A DNA stretch of 64,000 nt, taken from NCBI RefSeq assembly GCF_000018025.1, contig NC_009831.1:4030001-4094000 (forward strand), read 5' to 3'. The stretch is from Shewanella sediminis HAW-EB3. GTDB taxonomy: Bacteria > Pseudomonadota > Gammaproteobacteria > Enterobacterales > Shewanellaceae. Position numbers and translations under genes: made by a program. The notes below the pieces were generated by a model that saw nothing but the letters and a program-made list of their open reading frames with translations, ran no database searches and was not told the DNA's origin. Shown here piece by piece: positions 8,522-17,754 of the stretch (the stretch's first letter is position 1; each line of letters begins with the position of its first letter).

Positions 8522-9413
8522 TGCGAGACTCCTCTTCAAACATATCTAGCATCCACTCTCTGAAGGCCGCAACCTTACCTATATCTGCATGATTTTGCTG
8601 ACAAACCAAGTAGTAAGCATTCTTACTCACCAATACCTCCTGAAAGGGGCAAACCAGTCTGCCCGCCTTAATATCGGGCCTGGCAAGTACGCTATAACCC
8701 AGCGCAACACCTTGTCCATGAGCCGCCGCTTGCAGGACTAATGAAGAATGACTAAATATGGGCCCCTGATTCACATTAATATCATTAATCCCACATTGCC
8801 TAAACCACGCCTGCCAATCATGGCGACTCATATCATGTAAAAGCGTATGATTTTTAAGATCACTGGGTTTCTCCAGTGGTTTGGGACCATTGAGTAACAT
8901 GGGCGAACAAACGGGAATTAACACCTCATTTTTTAACTTATCGGCTCTTAATCCGGCCCAACTCCCCTGTCCGTAATAGATGGCAACATCGACATCATCA
9001 GTCAACGAGCTATCTTCATTATCGACGGCCTTAATTCGAACATCGATATCGGGGTTATTCTCACTGAATTTGGCCAAACGAGGCACTAACCATTGAATAG
9101 CAAAACTGGGTGAAGTGCTGACTGTCAGTGAACCTATGGCACTTCTGGCAAGAAGTCGGTCTGTTGCATCGGCCAACTGAACAAAGATGTCTTTGATATC
9201 TAAAAAGTACCCCTGCCCCTCTTCAGTTAATAGCAGAGAGCGGTTCTTTCGACGGAATAATTTCAGGCCTAAATACTCTTCTAAAGCCTTTATTTGATGA
9301 CTCACCGCAGCCTGAGTTACGAAGAGCTCTTCGGCTGCCCGGGTAAAGCTTAGATGCCTCGCAGCTGCTTCGAATGCTTTCACTGCATTTAATGGCGGTA
9401 AACGTCTAGACAT
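8502..9413 (-). CDS. gcvA: LysR-family glycine cleavage regulator GcvA
   Basis: Transcription regulator of 303 residues. The N-terminal winged helix-turn-helix begins MSRRLPPLNAVKAFEAAARH and continues with FVTQAAVSHQIKALEEYLGLKLFRR, nearly the same as E. coli GcvA, and the effector domain keeps VSTSPSFAIQWLVPRLA and LVCPFQEVLVSKNAYYLVC. In E. coli GcvA activates gcvTHP and the sRNA gene gcvB with glycine and represses itself. Position at the head of a run with the hydrolase, ygdD and rlmM matches the known neighbourhood. A palindrome with the CTAAT core lies just upstream and may be its autoregulatory site. Confidence 0.93.
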   Translation of the reverse strand: MSRRLPPLNAVKAFEAAARHLSFTRAAEELFVTQAAVSHQIKALEEYLGLKLFRRKNRSLLLTEEGQGYFLDIKDIFVQLADATDRLLARSAIGSLTVSTSPSFAIQWLVPRLAKFSENNPDIDVRIKAVDNEDSSLTDDVDVAIYYGQGSWAGLRADKLKNEVLIPVCSPMLLNGPKPLEKPSDLKNHTLLHDMSRHDWQAWFRQCGINDINVNQGPIFSHSSLVLQAAAHGQGVALGYSVLARPDIKAGRLVCPFQEVLVSKNAYYLVCQQNHADIGKVAAFREWMLDMFEEESRSELLPG

Positions 9414-9435
9414 AGTGATCCGGATCCCATCTTTT

Positions 9436-9452
9436 GATTAGTTTTTCTAATC
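9436..9452. promoter_or_regulatory. Probable GcvA operator (GATTAG-N5-CTAATC palindrome)
   Basis: GATTAGTTTTTCTAATC is a perfect 6-bp inverted repeat with a 5-base spacer, 23 bases upstream of the gcvA start. CTAAT is the core reported for E. coli GcvA sites. LysR proteins usually autoregulate from such a site; because the next gene is divergent, it could control both. Confidence 0.6.
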
Positions 9453-9473
9453 CGTATTGTTACATTTTATCGT

Positions 9474-9502
9474 TTGTTAAGGGAAGTGATTTTGATTAAA
9501 TT
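9474..9502 (+). promoter_or_regulatory. Candidate sigma-70 promoter of the small exported protein gene
   Basis: TTGTTA and TAAATT are separated by 17 bases, each matching consensus at 4 or more of 6 positions. Transcription would start near 9509 and give a leader of about 86 bases. Sequence-only call. Confidence 0.35.
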
Positions 9503-9532
9503 ATGCGCCAACGAAATGAATAAAGTTAGGCA

Positions 9533-9594
9533 GCCTCTACGACGTAATCGGGGAGTGTCTGACAACCCGAAATGTCCGCCCGGAGGCGACCCAT
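9533..9594 (+). promoter_or_regulatory. Structured 5' leader that may sequester the ribosome binding site
   Basis: GCCTC (9533-9537) can pair with GAGGC (9583-9587), which contains most of the ribosome site GGAGG (9582-9586). Inside this pairing TCGGG (9548-9552) can pair with CCCGA (9566-9570). An alternative local hairpin CGCC-CGGA-GGCG (9577-9588) also covers part of the site. The segment is clearly more GC-rich than the DNA around it. No known riboswitch was recognised. Confidence 0.4.
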
Positions 9595-9822
9595 ATGCTA
9601 AACCTTAAAACTGTTTTTGTTCTCGCTCTTCTCTCTACTGCGACGACCGTTAGCGCCGATGAAGTGGTTATCGATACGGCTGACCTACACGCAACAATTA
9701 GTGCTCAGCTGGCTGAAGGCATGGAGATGATGCAAAACAACCTGACTGAAGACATGAATACTATTTTAGTCGCAGAAGAGACTACAGATAAAACGACTGT
9801 GGTAGTTACTCGCGCAGAGTAA
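9595..9822 (+). CDS. Small exported protein of unknown function (75 aa)
   Basis: Hypothetical protein with a clear signal peptide: MLNLK, a hydrophobic core, and a likely cut after TVSA-DE. The mature part is only about 54 residues, acidic, rich in Thr, Asp and Glu, with one Met-rich stretch (GMEMMQ) and no Cys. I do not recognise a family. A good ribosome site (GGAGG, 8 bases before the ATG) and a strong terminator downstream support a real monocistronic gene. It is divergent from gcvA across a GcvA-like palindrome, so glycine- or GcvA-linked expression is possible but is only inferred from position. Confidence 0.65.
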   Translation: MLNLKTVFVLALLSTATTVSADEVVIDTADLHATISAQLAEGMEMMQNNLTEDMNTILVAEETTDKTTVVVTRAE

Positions 9823-9838
9823 ATCAACTCTCTTCGTT

Positions 9839-9879
9839 AAAAGCCGCGTCGCTACTCATACTAGCATCGCGGTTTTTTT
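9839..9879 (+). terminator. Terminator of the small exported protein gene
   Basis: AAAAGCCGCG with further pairing GCTA / TAGC after a 2-base mismatch, then CGCGG followed by seven T. It begins 16 bases after the stop codon. Confidence 0.8.
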
Positions 9880-9950
9880 GTGTCTGTAATAAAGGGGAAA
9901 GGGTAAGTTCATGACAGAGCACAGAGAGTTACGAGCTACGATGTTCTCTA

Positions 9951-9974
9951 TGTAGGAGCGGCTTTAGCCGCGAA
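9951..9974. repeat. REP-like palindromic element
   Basis: TGTAGGAGCGGCTTTAGCCGCGAA contains the palindrome GCGGCT-TT-AGCCGC. The same 5'-GTAGGAGCGGC...GCCGCGA arrangement is a known intergenic REP sequence in Pseudomonas and some other gammaproteobacteria. Only one copy was seen in this window. Confidence 0.65.
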
Positions 9975-9991
9975 TGTTACTGCAGATATAA

Positions 9992-10026
9992 AAAAAGCCG
10001 CGACCATAAAATAGTTGCGGCTTTTT
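9992..10026. terminator. Bidirectional terminator downstream of thiI
   Basis: AAAAAGCCGCGAC and GTTGCGGCTTTTT pair over 13 positions (one G-U) around a 9-base loop. It serves thiI on the minus strand, 64 bases after its stop, and can also stop plus-strand transcripts. Confidence 0.85.
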
Positions 10027-10089
10027 AAATTCAGTATCTGTGTCATCTAAAGGACCCATAACAATCGATACAGGTCTGTGAGAGACGAT

Positions 10090-11544
10090 TTAAGGACGAT
10101 ACACCTTCACGTTCTCATAACCCTGCTCTTGCAGGTATAGGGCCTGTAATTTACTCATCACGCCGCGATCGCAATACAGCAGATAGGTTTTAGCTTTATC
10201 CAGATCCGCAAATTGAGTTGCAAGCTTAAAAAACGGAATCGTTTTAATCTCAATACCTTCAAGCTTCAGAGGATCTTTCTCCTCCTCTTCCGGTGCTCTG
10301 ACATCAATGATAACTTCATTAGAGTTGACGTCACCAACCGTTTCAGTTTCTGTTATCTTTGTATCCATGCTGGTTGCTATCTCTCTGATATCGATGATTT
10401 CGGCAGTTTCCAGGACACGTTCAATAAGATCGTCAGAGAACTTTTGCTCTTCGGCTTCAATTTTTGAAAGTACCGCTTTAACCGTTGGTTTTTGCGAGAT
10501 AACCCCACAATATTCAGGAATCGATTTAGAAAAATCTTCGGTACCTATCTTACGACTCAGGTTAATAATATCTTGCTTATCCATCGCAATCAGCGGGCGT
10601 AATATTAACTGTTCGGTGCAACGATCGATAACATTCAAATTCGTTAATGTTTGGCTGGACACTTGCCCCATGGCTTCACCGGTTACCAGCGCCTGGATCC
10701 CCATTTTGTCAGCCAATCTTGCCGCCGTGCGCATCATCATACGCTTAAGGATAACTCCCATTTGACCATTATCAATTTTCTCCAGAATCTCGGTAACGAC
10801 CGGGTCAAAAGGCACAGAGATAAACTTAACCTTATGAGACTCACCGTATTTCTGCCACAGATGATACGCTACCTGCTTAACACCAATCTCATGTTGATCG
10901 CCACCTAAGTTAAAGAAACAATAGTGAGTTCTGGAGCCACGTTTAATAAACTGGTAACTGGAAACGCCCGAGTCAAAACCACCCGAGATAAGAGACAGTA
11001 CATCTTCCTGAGTCGCCATAGGGTAACCACCCAGCCCTTGAATACGATTAACAACCAGATAGAGATTTTCTCTGTCTATCTCTAAGTTGATGGTCATATC
11101 GGGATTTTTTAGTTTAACACCGGTAGCCTCAGTGAATTGATTTAAACCACCACCAACATAGCGTTCAACTTCGATCGACTTAAAGTCATGGTTACCCACA
11201 CGCTTTACACGCACACAAAACGTCTTTCCAACGAGTTGTTCTTTATACAGAGCTAAGGTTTGCTGATAGATGTCATCAACAGATTCAAAGGTGCTTTCGT
11301 TGACTTGAAGTACGTGTGCAATACCCGGAATACAAGATAAACGGTCGGCAAAAGCCTCAACCAAGTCGGGTCTATCGCTTGGAACCAACACCATGATCTT
11401 ATCCCACTCACGCTTAACCTTGGCAGACTCATCCACTTTTTTAAGCACATTTCGGATATTGGTTTCAAGCATCTTGGTAAAACGCATTCTTACCGGCTTG
11501 CTCTTCATCATGATTTCAGGAAATAGTTTTACGATAAATTTCAT
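10090..11544 (-). CDS. thiI: tRNA 4-thiouridine synthetase ThiI with rhodanese domain
   Basis: Adenylates U8 of tRNA and transfers sulfur from a persulfide to make 4-thiouridine; in many bacteria it also supplies sulfur for the thiamine thiazole. The 484-residue length equals the long enterobacterial form. Order: N-terminal ferredoxin-like and THUMP region, PP-loop ATP site [26 protein letters not shown] with the first catalytic Cys, and a C-terminal rhodanese domain ending in [11 protein letters not shown] with the active Cys at about 458. The nearest gene on the same strand upstream is pomB, separated by a strong hairpin, so thiI is likely its own unit. Confidence 0.95.
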   Translation of the reverse strand: MKFIVKLFPEIMMKSKPVRMRFTKMLETNIRNVLKKVDESAKVKREWDKIMVLVPSDRPDLVEAFADRLSCIPGIAHVLQVNESTFESVDDIYQQTLALYKEQLVGKTFCVRVKRVGNHDFKSIEVERYVGGGLNQFTEATGVKLKNPDMTINLEIDRENLYLVVNRIQGLGGYPMATQEDVLSLISGGFDSGVSSYQFIKRGSRTHYCFFNLGGDQHEIGVKQVAYHLWQKYGESHKVKFISVPFDPVVTEILEKIDNGQMGVILKRMMMRTAARLADKMGIQALVTGEAMGQVSSQTLTNLNVIDRCTEQLILRPLIAMDKQDIINLSRKIGTEDFSKSIPEYCGVISQKPTVKAVLSKIEAEEQKFSDDLIERVLETAEIIDIREIATSMDTKITETETVGDVNSNEVIIDVRAPEEEEKDPLKLEGIEIKTIPFFKLATQFADLDKAKTYLLYCDRGVMSKLQALYLQEQGYENVKVYRP

Positions 11545-11663
11545 CAGGGTATTCCGAACGGGGGTGGGGTTTAAACAATATTACGCGCATTATACCAAGA
11601 TCAATGAATGTTTGACTATCGGGAAATGGCAGAAACAGCGATGAGTCCACTTCAATAAGGGAG

Positions 11664-11697
11664 ATAAGGCTGGAAAGTTTACCTTTTCCAGCCTTAT
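11664..11697. terminator. Hairpin between pomB and thiI
   Basis: A perfect 13-bp inverted repeat, ATAAGGCTGGAAA / TTTCCAGCCTTAT, with an 8-base loop. The T-rich tail lies on the plus-strand side, so for pomB on the minus strand it lacks a good U tract; it may still end the pomAB transcript or protect its 3' end. Confidence 0.6.
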
Positions 11698-11740
11698 TAT
11701 TTTTCTGGTGCAGTGTTAAGAATAAAGCTTAGTGGCGAGG

Positions 11741-12718
11741 CTACTGACCTACCAAAATTTCATCAGACTCTTTGGGTTTACCCTGTTCGATGGCAATCTC
11801 TACCCGGCGATTACGTGCACGATTTCCCGGTGAATCATTGGCAACCAAAGGATCTGAGTTAGCCATGCCAACGACCTTCATTCTACGTTGATCAAATCCT
11901 TTGACGCGAATGAGTTCATGGGCAACGGCCACGGCTCGTTTACTGGAAAGATCCCAGTTGGAACTGTAGAGCTCATTACTGATCCGCATGTCATCGGTAT
12001 GACCCGATACGGTGACAATCCCAGGCACATCTTTGAGCAACTCACCCACACGGCGTATAACGGGTTTAAATCTGGGTTGTAGGAAGCCTGAGCCCGATGA
12101 GAAAGCGCCCTTCTCACGGATCCTGATGATGATCTGCTGACCCAGAGATTCAATTTCGATAGCGCCATCGACAATCTCCTTATTGAGCTCCTGAGCCATC
12201 TTCTTAACTTCGTCGTTAATTTGATCTTGCGCCGCGGCTTGAGCCTTTGACTCCTCTTCAGATTTGGCTTTCGCCTCTGCTTCAGATTTGGACTCAGACT
12301 TTGACTCAGCCTCTTCCTGAGCAGTCGCTGAGGCTTCTCCCCCACGCTGCTCACCCCTTTGTTGCTGCACACCACCCGAGCTATCGTCATCTCCGGCTTG
12401 ATACTCAAGCACAGGCTCTGTCATCTCATTCGTTTGCTGGTTGATAATTTCGATGGGAGTCGGCTCCGGGCGGCCGGGTCTGAACTCGAGTGCTATGACT
12501 GAGGTTCCCTTAGGAATATCTTTTACTTCGACTTTATTCTGTACACCAAATGCGTACTTCATCGAACCGGCGATCTGCTTAAACTTCATCACATCCATTT
12601 CGGAGAAGGCCAACAGCAGAACGAAGAAGCACATCAAGAGTGACATCAAATCGGCAAAGGTCGCCAACCAGAGCGGCGCTCCGGGTGGTGGACAGTCACA
12701 CTTTTCCTTCTTTGCCAT
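11741..12718 (-). CDS. pomB: Flagellar stator protein PomB (MotB family)
   Basis: Peptidoglycan-anchored half of the sodium-type flagellar stator. The start gives a short cytoplasmic tail, then one membrane helix with the ion-carrying aspartate at residue 23 (ATFADLMSLLMCFF), as in Vibrio PomB. The C-terminal OmpA domain has VSGHTDDMRIS and NRARNRRVEIAIE for peptidoglycan binding. Between them residues 125-168 form an unusually long Gln/Gly then Glu/Lys/Ser/Ala-rich segment that looks like a flexible or helical linker. Total 325 residues. It begins 4 bases after pomA, so the two are co-translated. Confidence 0.93.
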   Translation of the reverse strand: MAKKEKCDCPPPGAPLWLATFADLMSLLMCFFVLLLAFSEMDVMKFKQIAGSMKYAFGVQNKVEVKDIPKGTSVIALEFRPGRPEPTPIEIINQQTNEMTEPVLEYQAGDDDSSGGVQQQRGEQRGGEASATAQEEAESKSESKSEAEAKAKSEEESKAQAAAQDQINDEVKKMAQELNKEIVDGAIEIESLGQQIIIRIREKGAFSSGSGFLQPRFKPVIRRVGELLKDVPGIVTVSGHTDDMRISNELYSSNWDLSSKRAVAVAHELIRVKGFDQRRMKVVGMANSDPLVANDSPGNRARNRRVEIAIEQGKPKESDEILVGQ

Positions 12719-12722
12719 GGGG

Positions 12723-13490
12723 CTATTCCCCGTCCGTTGTGTCTATTTCTCGCTGCTTCTCTGAAATATAGTTCTTTAGGAAGCCTTCGATGACCCTAGG
12801 GTTCTGCCCATCCTGAATCGCCAACACCGCATCCATGATGAGGTTTCGATTCATCATCTCCTCTTTCATTCGTAGTTCAAGTTTACCTGCGATAGGGATC
12901 GCAACCATATTTGCCACAACGGCACCATAGAGTGTCGTCAACAAGGCCACGGCCATCGCTGGCCCGATAGATTTAGGATCGTCCATATTCGACAACATGG
13001 CCACCAAACCAATCAGGGTACCAATCATTCCCATCGCCGGAGCGACGTCTCCCAGGGCCTGGAAAATACTGACCCCCAGTTTATGCCGCTCCTCGGTGAG
13101 TGCGATATCTTTCTCGAGTGCGTCGCGTACCACATCGCCATCATGACCGTCGACAAGCATATCGACCGCTTTTTGCATAAAGCTATTGCCGATTTCGGCT
13201 TCTTCTAACGCTAAGAAGCCCCCCTTACGTGCGGCATCGGCCATAGTGATCGATTGCTCAATCAAGGCATCGGGCTTATCAATCTTAAAAATGAAGGCTT
13301 TAGCGGCAATTTTTATTGAACCAAGAAACTGTTTAAGGTTGTACTTCATCATGACGACAAAAAGAGAACCACATATTACAATCAGCACCGAAGGAACATC
13401 GATAAAAATGGCAATACCACCACTGCTGACCATCGCCATGATGACAAAACCAAACGCGCCAATGAGTCCTATCAGGGTTGCTAAATCCAC
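12723..13490 (-). CDS. pomA: Flagellar stator protein PomA (MotA family)
   Basis: Membrane half of the sodium-driven stator that pushes on the rotor protein FliG. 255 residues with four helices (about 4-24, 32-52, 150-170, 180-200) and a large cytoplasmic loop containing the charged residues of the family. MDLATLIGLIGAFGFVIMAM and DVPSVLIVICGSLFVV are typical of PomA rather than proton-type MotA. The start codon is GTG at 13490 with AAGGAG 5-6 bases upstream. Together with pomB it gives a complete stator unit, while no other flagellar gene is in this window. Confidence 0.93.
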   Translation of the reverse strand: MDLATLIGLIGAFGFVIMAMVSSGGIAIFIDVPSVLIVICGSLFVVMMKYNLKQFLGSIKIAAKAFIFKIDKPDALIEQSITMADAARKGGFLALEEAEIGNSFMQKAVDMLVDGHDGDVVRDALEKDIALTEERHKLGVSIFQALGDVAPAMGMIGTLIGLVAMLSNMDDPKSIGPAMAVALLTTLYGAVVANMVAIPIAGKLELRMKEEMMNRNLIMDAVLAIQDGQNPRVIEGFLKNYISEKQREIDTTDGE

Positions 13491-13924
13491 AACTGCTCCT
13501 TAAATGAAACTGATTCCGGATGCGGTCCATCCGATCAGTATGAAGTTGTTTTTATTGATACGGCCAAGAAGTGCCATATCACAAAGTATTTTTACACCTT
13601 AATATACCCAACTTTAACACTAATCTCATCGTATATACCTTTTGTATAATCATCAAAATGAGAGTGTTAGTGACTGTGCTGCATTGGGTAAAGTGATTAA
13701 AGGGACCGAACCGAGTCCGAAAATGTCGATTCAATAATTATTCAAAAAATAAAAGCCCTACTTTCAATTATCGGACAGCTTACACGCAAGTTTAGCTACA
13801 AATTCAATTTTTTATAAAAAAACCTCGATAAAGCGTGCTATTGCACAAATATACCGCAGCCCGATTTGACCCTAGTCGCCGCCTGAGATACCTTGTCACA
13901 CGCAATTTTCTAGGAAACGTTACC
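13491..13924. other. 433-base intergenic region between pomA and xseB
   Basis: This stretch carries the divergent promoters of pomA and the xseB-ispA-dxs run. I found no gene, RNA or clear operator in it. The minus strand has TGGCACTTCTTGGC, but the distance between its GG and GC is one base short of the sigma-54 pattern. Confidence 0.5.
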
Positions 13925-14164
13925 GTGGCTAAAAAACCTGAAAACCTCACTTTTGAAGAATCCCTTTGCGAACTTGAACGTATTGTTTCAGATCTTGAAC
14001 AAGGCGACGTTTCCCTCGATGATGCACTTAAACAGTTCGAACGCGGTATAAAACTTGTTCGCAATAGCCAAGGTAAACTCGAACAAGCTCAACAAAAGGT
14101 CACGATCCTCCTGCAAGAGGATGAAAATGCCTCATTAGCGACCTATGCAACTGAGGGCGAATAA
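13925..14164 (+). CDS. xseB: Exodeoxyribonuclease VII small subunit XseB
   Basis: Small subunit (79 aa) of exonuclease VII, which degrades single-stranded DNA with XseA. The sequence KKPENLTFEESLCELERIVSDLEQGDVSLDDALKQFERG is the family signature (only parts quoted here: ELERIV, LEQGDVSLDDAL, FERG). Start is GTG at 13925 behind AGGAAA; the frame is open another 30 codons upstream, but those residues do not resemble XseB. It is first in the xseB-ispA-dxs order conserved in many gammaproteobacteria and abuts ispA directly. Confidence 0.92.
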   Translation: MAKKPENLTFEESLCELERIVSDLEQGDVSLDDALKQFERGIKLVRNSQGKLEQAQQKVTILLQEDENASLATYATEGE

Positions 14165-15046
14165 TTGTTAGCCAGAGCCATCTCTCAATATCAGCAACGT
14201 GTCGATGAACAAATTAAATCTATTATCGACTCTCAAGCTACCACAGATCTGAAATTACAAGCGGCCATGAAACATGGGGCTTTAATTGGTGGTAAGCGTA
14301 TCAGGCCATTTTTGGTCTATGCCATCGGCGATATGCTGAATGTTGCGCCAGAAAAACTCGACGCCTGCGCGGCCGCCATCGAATGTGTTCATGCTTATTC
14401 ATTAATTCATGATGATCTTCCGGCTATGGACGATGATGCTCTGCGCCGGGGGCAGCCAACTGTTCATATTGCCTTCGATGAAGCCACCGCTATTTTAGCG
14501 GGTGATGCATTGCAAGCCTTAGCCTTCGAAAGCATCTGTGAGCCCATAAATGGTATTACACCAAGCCAAAATCTGGCCATGGTGAGAGCCTTAGCTAAAG
14601 CCTCAGGATATTCCGGGATGTGTGGCGGTCAAGCCATGGATCTCAATGCAACCGACAAGCAGATCGATCTAGCGACACTGACCAAGCTGCATAGATTAAA
14701 AACCGGCGCCCTGATCCGTTGCGCAGTTGAACTACCGATGATCGCAGCGGCTGTCACTGTAGAAGAGCAAAATTTGTTGATGGATTTTGCTGACGCCATT
14801 GGGCTGGCATTTCAAGTGCAGGATGACGTACTCGATATCATCGCCAGTACCGAAGAGCTGGGGAAACCTCAGGGTTCCGATTGTGACTCCAACAAGAGCA
14901 CCTATCCCAGACTACTGGGATTAGAAGGAGCACAAGCCACTGCCCAAAGTTTGATTGATGATGCCCTATCAGCGCTGACAAAATTACCATACAATAGTCA
15001 GCTAATTGCCGAATTCGCCCGTTTTATCATTGAGCGAAGAGTATAA
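14165..15046 (+). CDS. ispA: Farnesyl diphosphate synthase (geranyltranstransferase) IspA
   Basis: Condenses isopentenyl diphosphate with dimethylallyl and geranyl diphosphate to make farnesyl diphosphate. 293 residues with both aspartate-rich motifs: DDLPAMDDD at 83-91 and QDDVLD near 220, plus GKRIRPFL and the GGQAMDL stretch. The start is TTG at 14165, immediately after the xseB stop and 8 bases after GAGGG, indicating coupled translation. The dxs gene follows after 20 bases, so precursor supply and chain elongation are transcribed together; the product would feed quinone side chains and undecaprenyl phosphate. Confidence 0.93.
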   Translation: MLARAISQYQQRVDEQIKSIIDSQATTDLKLQAAMKHGALIGGKRIRPFLVYAIGDMLNVAPEKLDACAAAIECVHAYSLIHDDLPAMDDDALRRGQPTVHIAFDEATAILAGDALQALAFESICEPINGITPSQNLAMVRALAKASGYSGMCGGQAMDLNATDKQIDLATLTKLHRLKTGALIRCAVELPMIAAAVTVEEQNLLMDFADAIGLAFQVQDDVLDIIASTEELGKPQGSDCDSNKSTYPRLLGLEGAQATAQSLIDDALSALTKLPYNSQLIAEFARFIIERRV

Positions 15047-15066
15047 TAAAGAGACAAGTTATCTCG

Positions 15067-16932
15067 ATGAGTTTGGATATATCTAACTACCCTGTGTTAG
15101 CACAGGCTAATACCCCTGATGAGCTACGACAGCTCCCTCAAGCAGTATTGCCTCAATTGGCAGACGAGCTTAGAGGTTTCCTTTTGAAATCTGTGGGTAA
15201 ATCTAGTGGTCACTTCGCTTCAGGGCTTGGAACTGTCGAGCTCACCGTAGCGCTTCACTATGTTTATAACACCCCCTTCGACCGTCTGATTTGGGATGTA
15301 GGCCACCAGGCCTACCCACATAAAATCCTGACTGGTCGCCGTGACAAGATGCACACCATACGTCAAAAAGGGGGAATACACCCTTTCCCTTGGCGTGAAG
15401 AGAGTGAGTACGACACCTTCAGTGTGGGACACTCAGGTACCTCTATCAGCGCGGCGCTCGCAATGGCTGTAGCAGCTGAAAAAGAGCAAGCCGGACGCAA
15501 AGTGGTTTCAGTCATTGGCGATGGTGCCATGACCGGCGGCATGGTGTTTGAGGCCATGAACCACGCAGGAGATCTGCACAATGATATGTTAGTCGTGCTC
15601 AACGACAACGAGATGTCTATCTCTGAGAATGTCGGTGCGCTGAATAATCACCTGGCTCAACTTATGTCGGGACGTTTCTATACTACGATTCGTGAAAGTA
15701 GTAAGAAGGTCCTTGAAGGTATGCCAGTCATCAAAGAGATGGCAAAGCGTACCGAAGAGCATCTCAAGGGCATGGTGGTTCCCGGCACTATGTTTGAAGA
15801 GCTGGGCTTTAACTATATTGGCCCTATCGATGGCCATGATGTTGATGCATTGGTCGAAACAATGCGCAATATGCGTAACCTGTCCGGCCCGCAAATTTTA
15901 CATATCATGACCAAGAAAGGTCGTGGATATGAGCCGGCAGAGAAAGATCCCATCGGTTGGCACGCCGTACCTAAATTTGATCCCTCGACGTTTGAGAAGC
16001 CTGCTTCTAAACCCAGTAACCCAACCTTTTCACAGGTATTTGGTAAATGGTTGTGCGATGTCGCCGAGAAAGATGACAAGGTATTGGGTATTACACCAGC
16101 CATGCGTGAAGGTTCCGGGATGGTTGAGTTCTCTCAACGTTTTCCGAAGCAATATTTCGATGCCGCCATTGCAGAGCAGCACGCAGTCACCTTAGGTGCC
16201 GGTTTTGCTTGTGAAGGGTTAAAGCCCGTAGTGGCTATCTATTCGACCTTCCTGCAACGTGGTTATGATCAGCTTATTCACGATGTCGCGCTACAGAAGT
16301 TACCCGTATTATTCGCCATCGACAGAGGTGGTATTGTCGGTGCCGACGGCCCCACACACCAAGGCGCCTTCGATCTTAGCTTTATGCGTACTGTGCCTAA
16401 TATGGTCATAATGGCGCCATCGGATGAAAATGAGTGTCGTCAGATGCTCTATACCGGTTATTGCTACAGAGAAGGCCCCACCGCAGTTCGCTACCCCAGA
16501 GGCAGCGCGACGGGTGAGCCTCAGGTTGAAGAGATGCAAGCATTACCCATAGGTAAAGGCTTAATCAAGCGTCAGGGGCAGAAAGTCGCAATTCTTAACT
16601 TCGGTACTCTGCTTGCCGATGTGTTAACCGCCGCCGAATCTATCGATGCGACGGTTGCCGATATGCGCTTTGTCAAACCTCTCGATGTTGAGTTGGTCAA
16701 AGAGCTTGCCAGTTCCCATGACCTGCTCGTTACCGTCGAAGAAAATGCCATCATGGGCGGTGCAGGCTCGGGAGTCCTGGAACTTCTGCAGCAACTTAAA
16801 CAGCCGATGCCGGTACTGCAAATCGGTCTACCCGATGAGTTTATTAAGCATGGGGCTTCGGGTGAAATTCTTGCGGAGCTAAGACTCGATGCTGCGGGTA
16901 TACTGGAGCAGATTGAAGAGTACTTAAAGTAG
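15067..16932 (+). CDS. dxs: 1-Deoxy-D-xylulose-5-phosphate synthase
   Basis: First enzyme of the MEP isoprenoid pathway: joins pyruvate and glyceraldehyde 3-phosphate with thiamine diphosphate. 621 residues, normal for DXS. Motifs: [17 protein letters not shown] near the N-terminus, the TPP motif [11 protein letters not shown] with the later LNDNEMSIS, the central [13 protein letters not shown] with the catalytic Glu, and [15 protein letters not shown] in the pyrimidine domain. C-terminal transketolase-like domain is complete. It ends in a strong bidirectional terminator shared with grpE. Confidence 0.96.
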   Translation: MSLDISNYPVLAQANTPDELRQLPQAVLPQLADELRGFLLKSVGKSSGHFASGLGTVELTVALHYVYNTPFDRLIWDVGHQAYPHKILTGRRDKMHTIRQKGGIHPFPWREESEYDTFSVGHSGTSISAALAMAVAAEKEQAGRKVVSVIGDGAMTGGMVFEAMNHAGDLHNDMLVVLNDNEMSISENVGALNNHLAQLMSGRFYTTIRESSKKVLEGMPVIKEMAKRTEEHLKGMVVPGTMFEELGFNYIGPIDGHDVDALVETMRNMRNLSGPQILHIMTKKGRGYEPAEKDPIGWHAVPKFDPSTFEKPASKPSNPTFSQVFGKWLCDVAEKDDKVLGITPAMREGSGMVEFSQRFPKQYFDAAIAEQHAVTLGAGFACEGLKPVVAIYSTFLQRGYDQLIHDVALQKLPVLFAIDRGGIVGADGPTHQGAFDLSFMRTVPNMVIMAPSDENECRQMLYTGYCYREGPTAVRYPRGSATGEPQVEEMQALPIGKGLIKRQGQKVAILNFGTLLADVLTAAESIDATVADMRFVKPLDVELVKELASSHDLLVTVEENAIMGGAGSGVLELLQQLKQPMPVLQIGLPDEFIKHGASGEILAELRLDAAGILEQIEEYLK

Positions 16933-16974
16933 CCTTCAGGCTTACCTTTGGGCATATCTTAGATAACGCTCAAT

Positions 16975-17005
16975 AAAAAAGGACTGCAGATGCAGTCCTT
17001 TTTTT
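16975..17005. terminator. Bidirectional terminator between dxs and grpE
   Basis: AAAAAAGGACTGCA and TGCAGTCCTTTTTTT form a tight stem between two convergent genes. Confidence 0.9.
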
Positions 17006-17031
17006 ATCAATCTTTTTACTCTCAATATAAC

Positions 17032-17661
17032 TTAAGCCTGTGTATCTACAGCGGCTCCGCCTTGAGACACCATGACCATAGCCGGTCGTAATAGACGCTC
17101 GTTAAGGATGTAGCCTTTCTGCATAACCATCATGACTGTGTTAGCAGGAAAATCCGGGCTTGGTTGCATACCGATAGCCTGATGATGCTCTGGATTAAAG
17201 GTTTCCCCCTGAGGGTTAACCACTGTCAATCCAAACTTTTCAACCGTACCAATAAAGCTCTTCAGTGTTAACTCCACACCTTCATAGACAGCTTTAGTCG
17301 CCTCAGCTTCAGCATCGGTTCCCTGAAGCGCGCGCTCCATATTGTCAATCACCGGCAGAAGTTCATTAGCAAACTTTTCAAGGGCAAATTTACGGGCTTT
17401 CTCAACATCGATAGCGGCACGACGACGAATATTATCAACCTCGGCAGCGGCTCTGATAACAGAATCTTTTTGCTCATCAACTTTGGCTGTCGCGGCTTCT
17501 AATGCCTGCTCAAGCTCTTCAACACGAAAGTTTGCCTGAGTAAGTTCATCCATCAAACTGGCTTCACCTGTAACAGTTTCATTTTCATTATCTGTGATGA
17601 TTTCACCCTCAACAGCTTCATCTACTTGGTTCTGTTTCGCTTTACTCGAATCGTTGCTCAT
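17032..17661 (-). CDS. grpE: Nucleotide exchange factor GrpE
   Basis: Dimeric DnaK co-chaperone that releases ADP and acts as a thermosensor. 209 residues: an acidic, disordered N-terminus, a long coiled coil (about 40-90) with [26 protein letters not shown] containing the family's NIRRR core, and a C-terminal beta domain with [10 protein letters not shown] and [22 protein letters not shown] lies 6 bases before the ATG. It diverges from nadK, an arrangement also common in this order. Confidence 0.95.
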   Translation of the reverse strand: MSNDSSKAKQNQVDEAVEGEIITDNENETVTGEASLMDELTQANFRVEELEQALEAATAKVDEQKDSVIRAAAEVDNIRRRAAIDVEKARKFALEKFANELLPVIDNMERALQGTDAEAEATKAVYEGVELTLKSFIGTVEKFGLTVVNPQGETFNPEHHQAIGMQPSPDFPANTVMMVMQKGYILNERLLRPAMVMVSQGGAAVDTQA

Positions 17662-17754
17662 TCTAACTCCAGCTAAAAATACTTTGTTTCTGCGTGCTCT
17701 GAGGATAATATGGGGATCACATTCAAGGTTTCAAGCCCTAGCACTAAGATAAAT

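Noticed and set aside
9414..9594. GcvB small RNA next to gcvA
   Set aside because: GcvB lies beside gcvA in enterobacteria, but the G/U-rich R1 sequence and a terminator before the small ORF are not present here.
13560..13580. Sigma-54-like TGGCAC...TGGC upstream of pomA
   Set aside because: Spacing between GG and GC is one base short of the consensus and the -12 part is weak.
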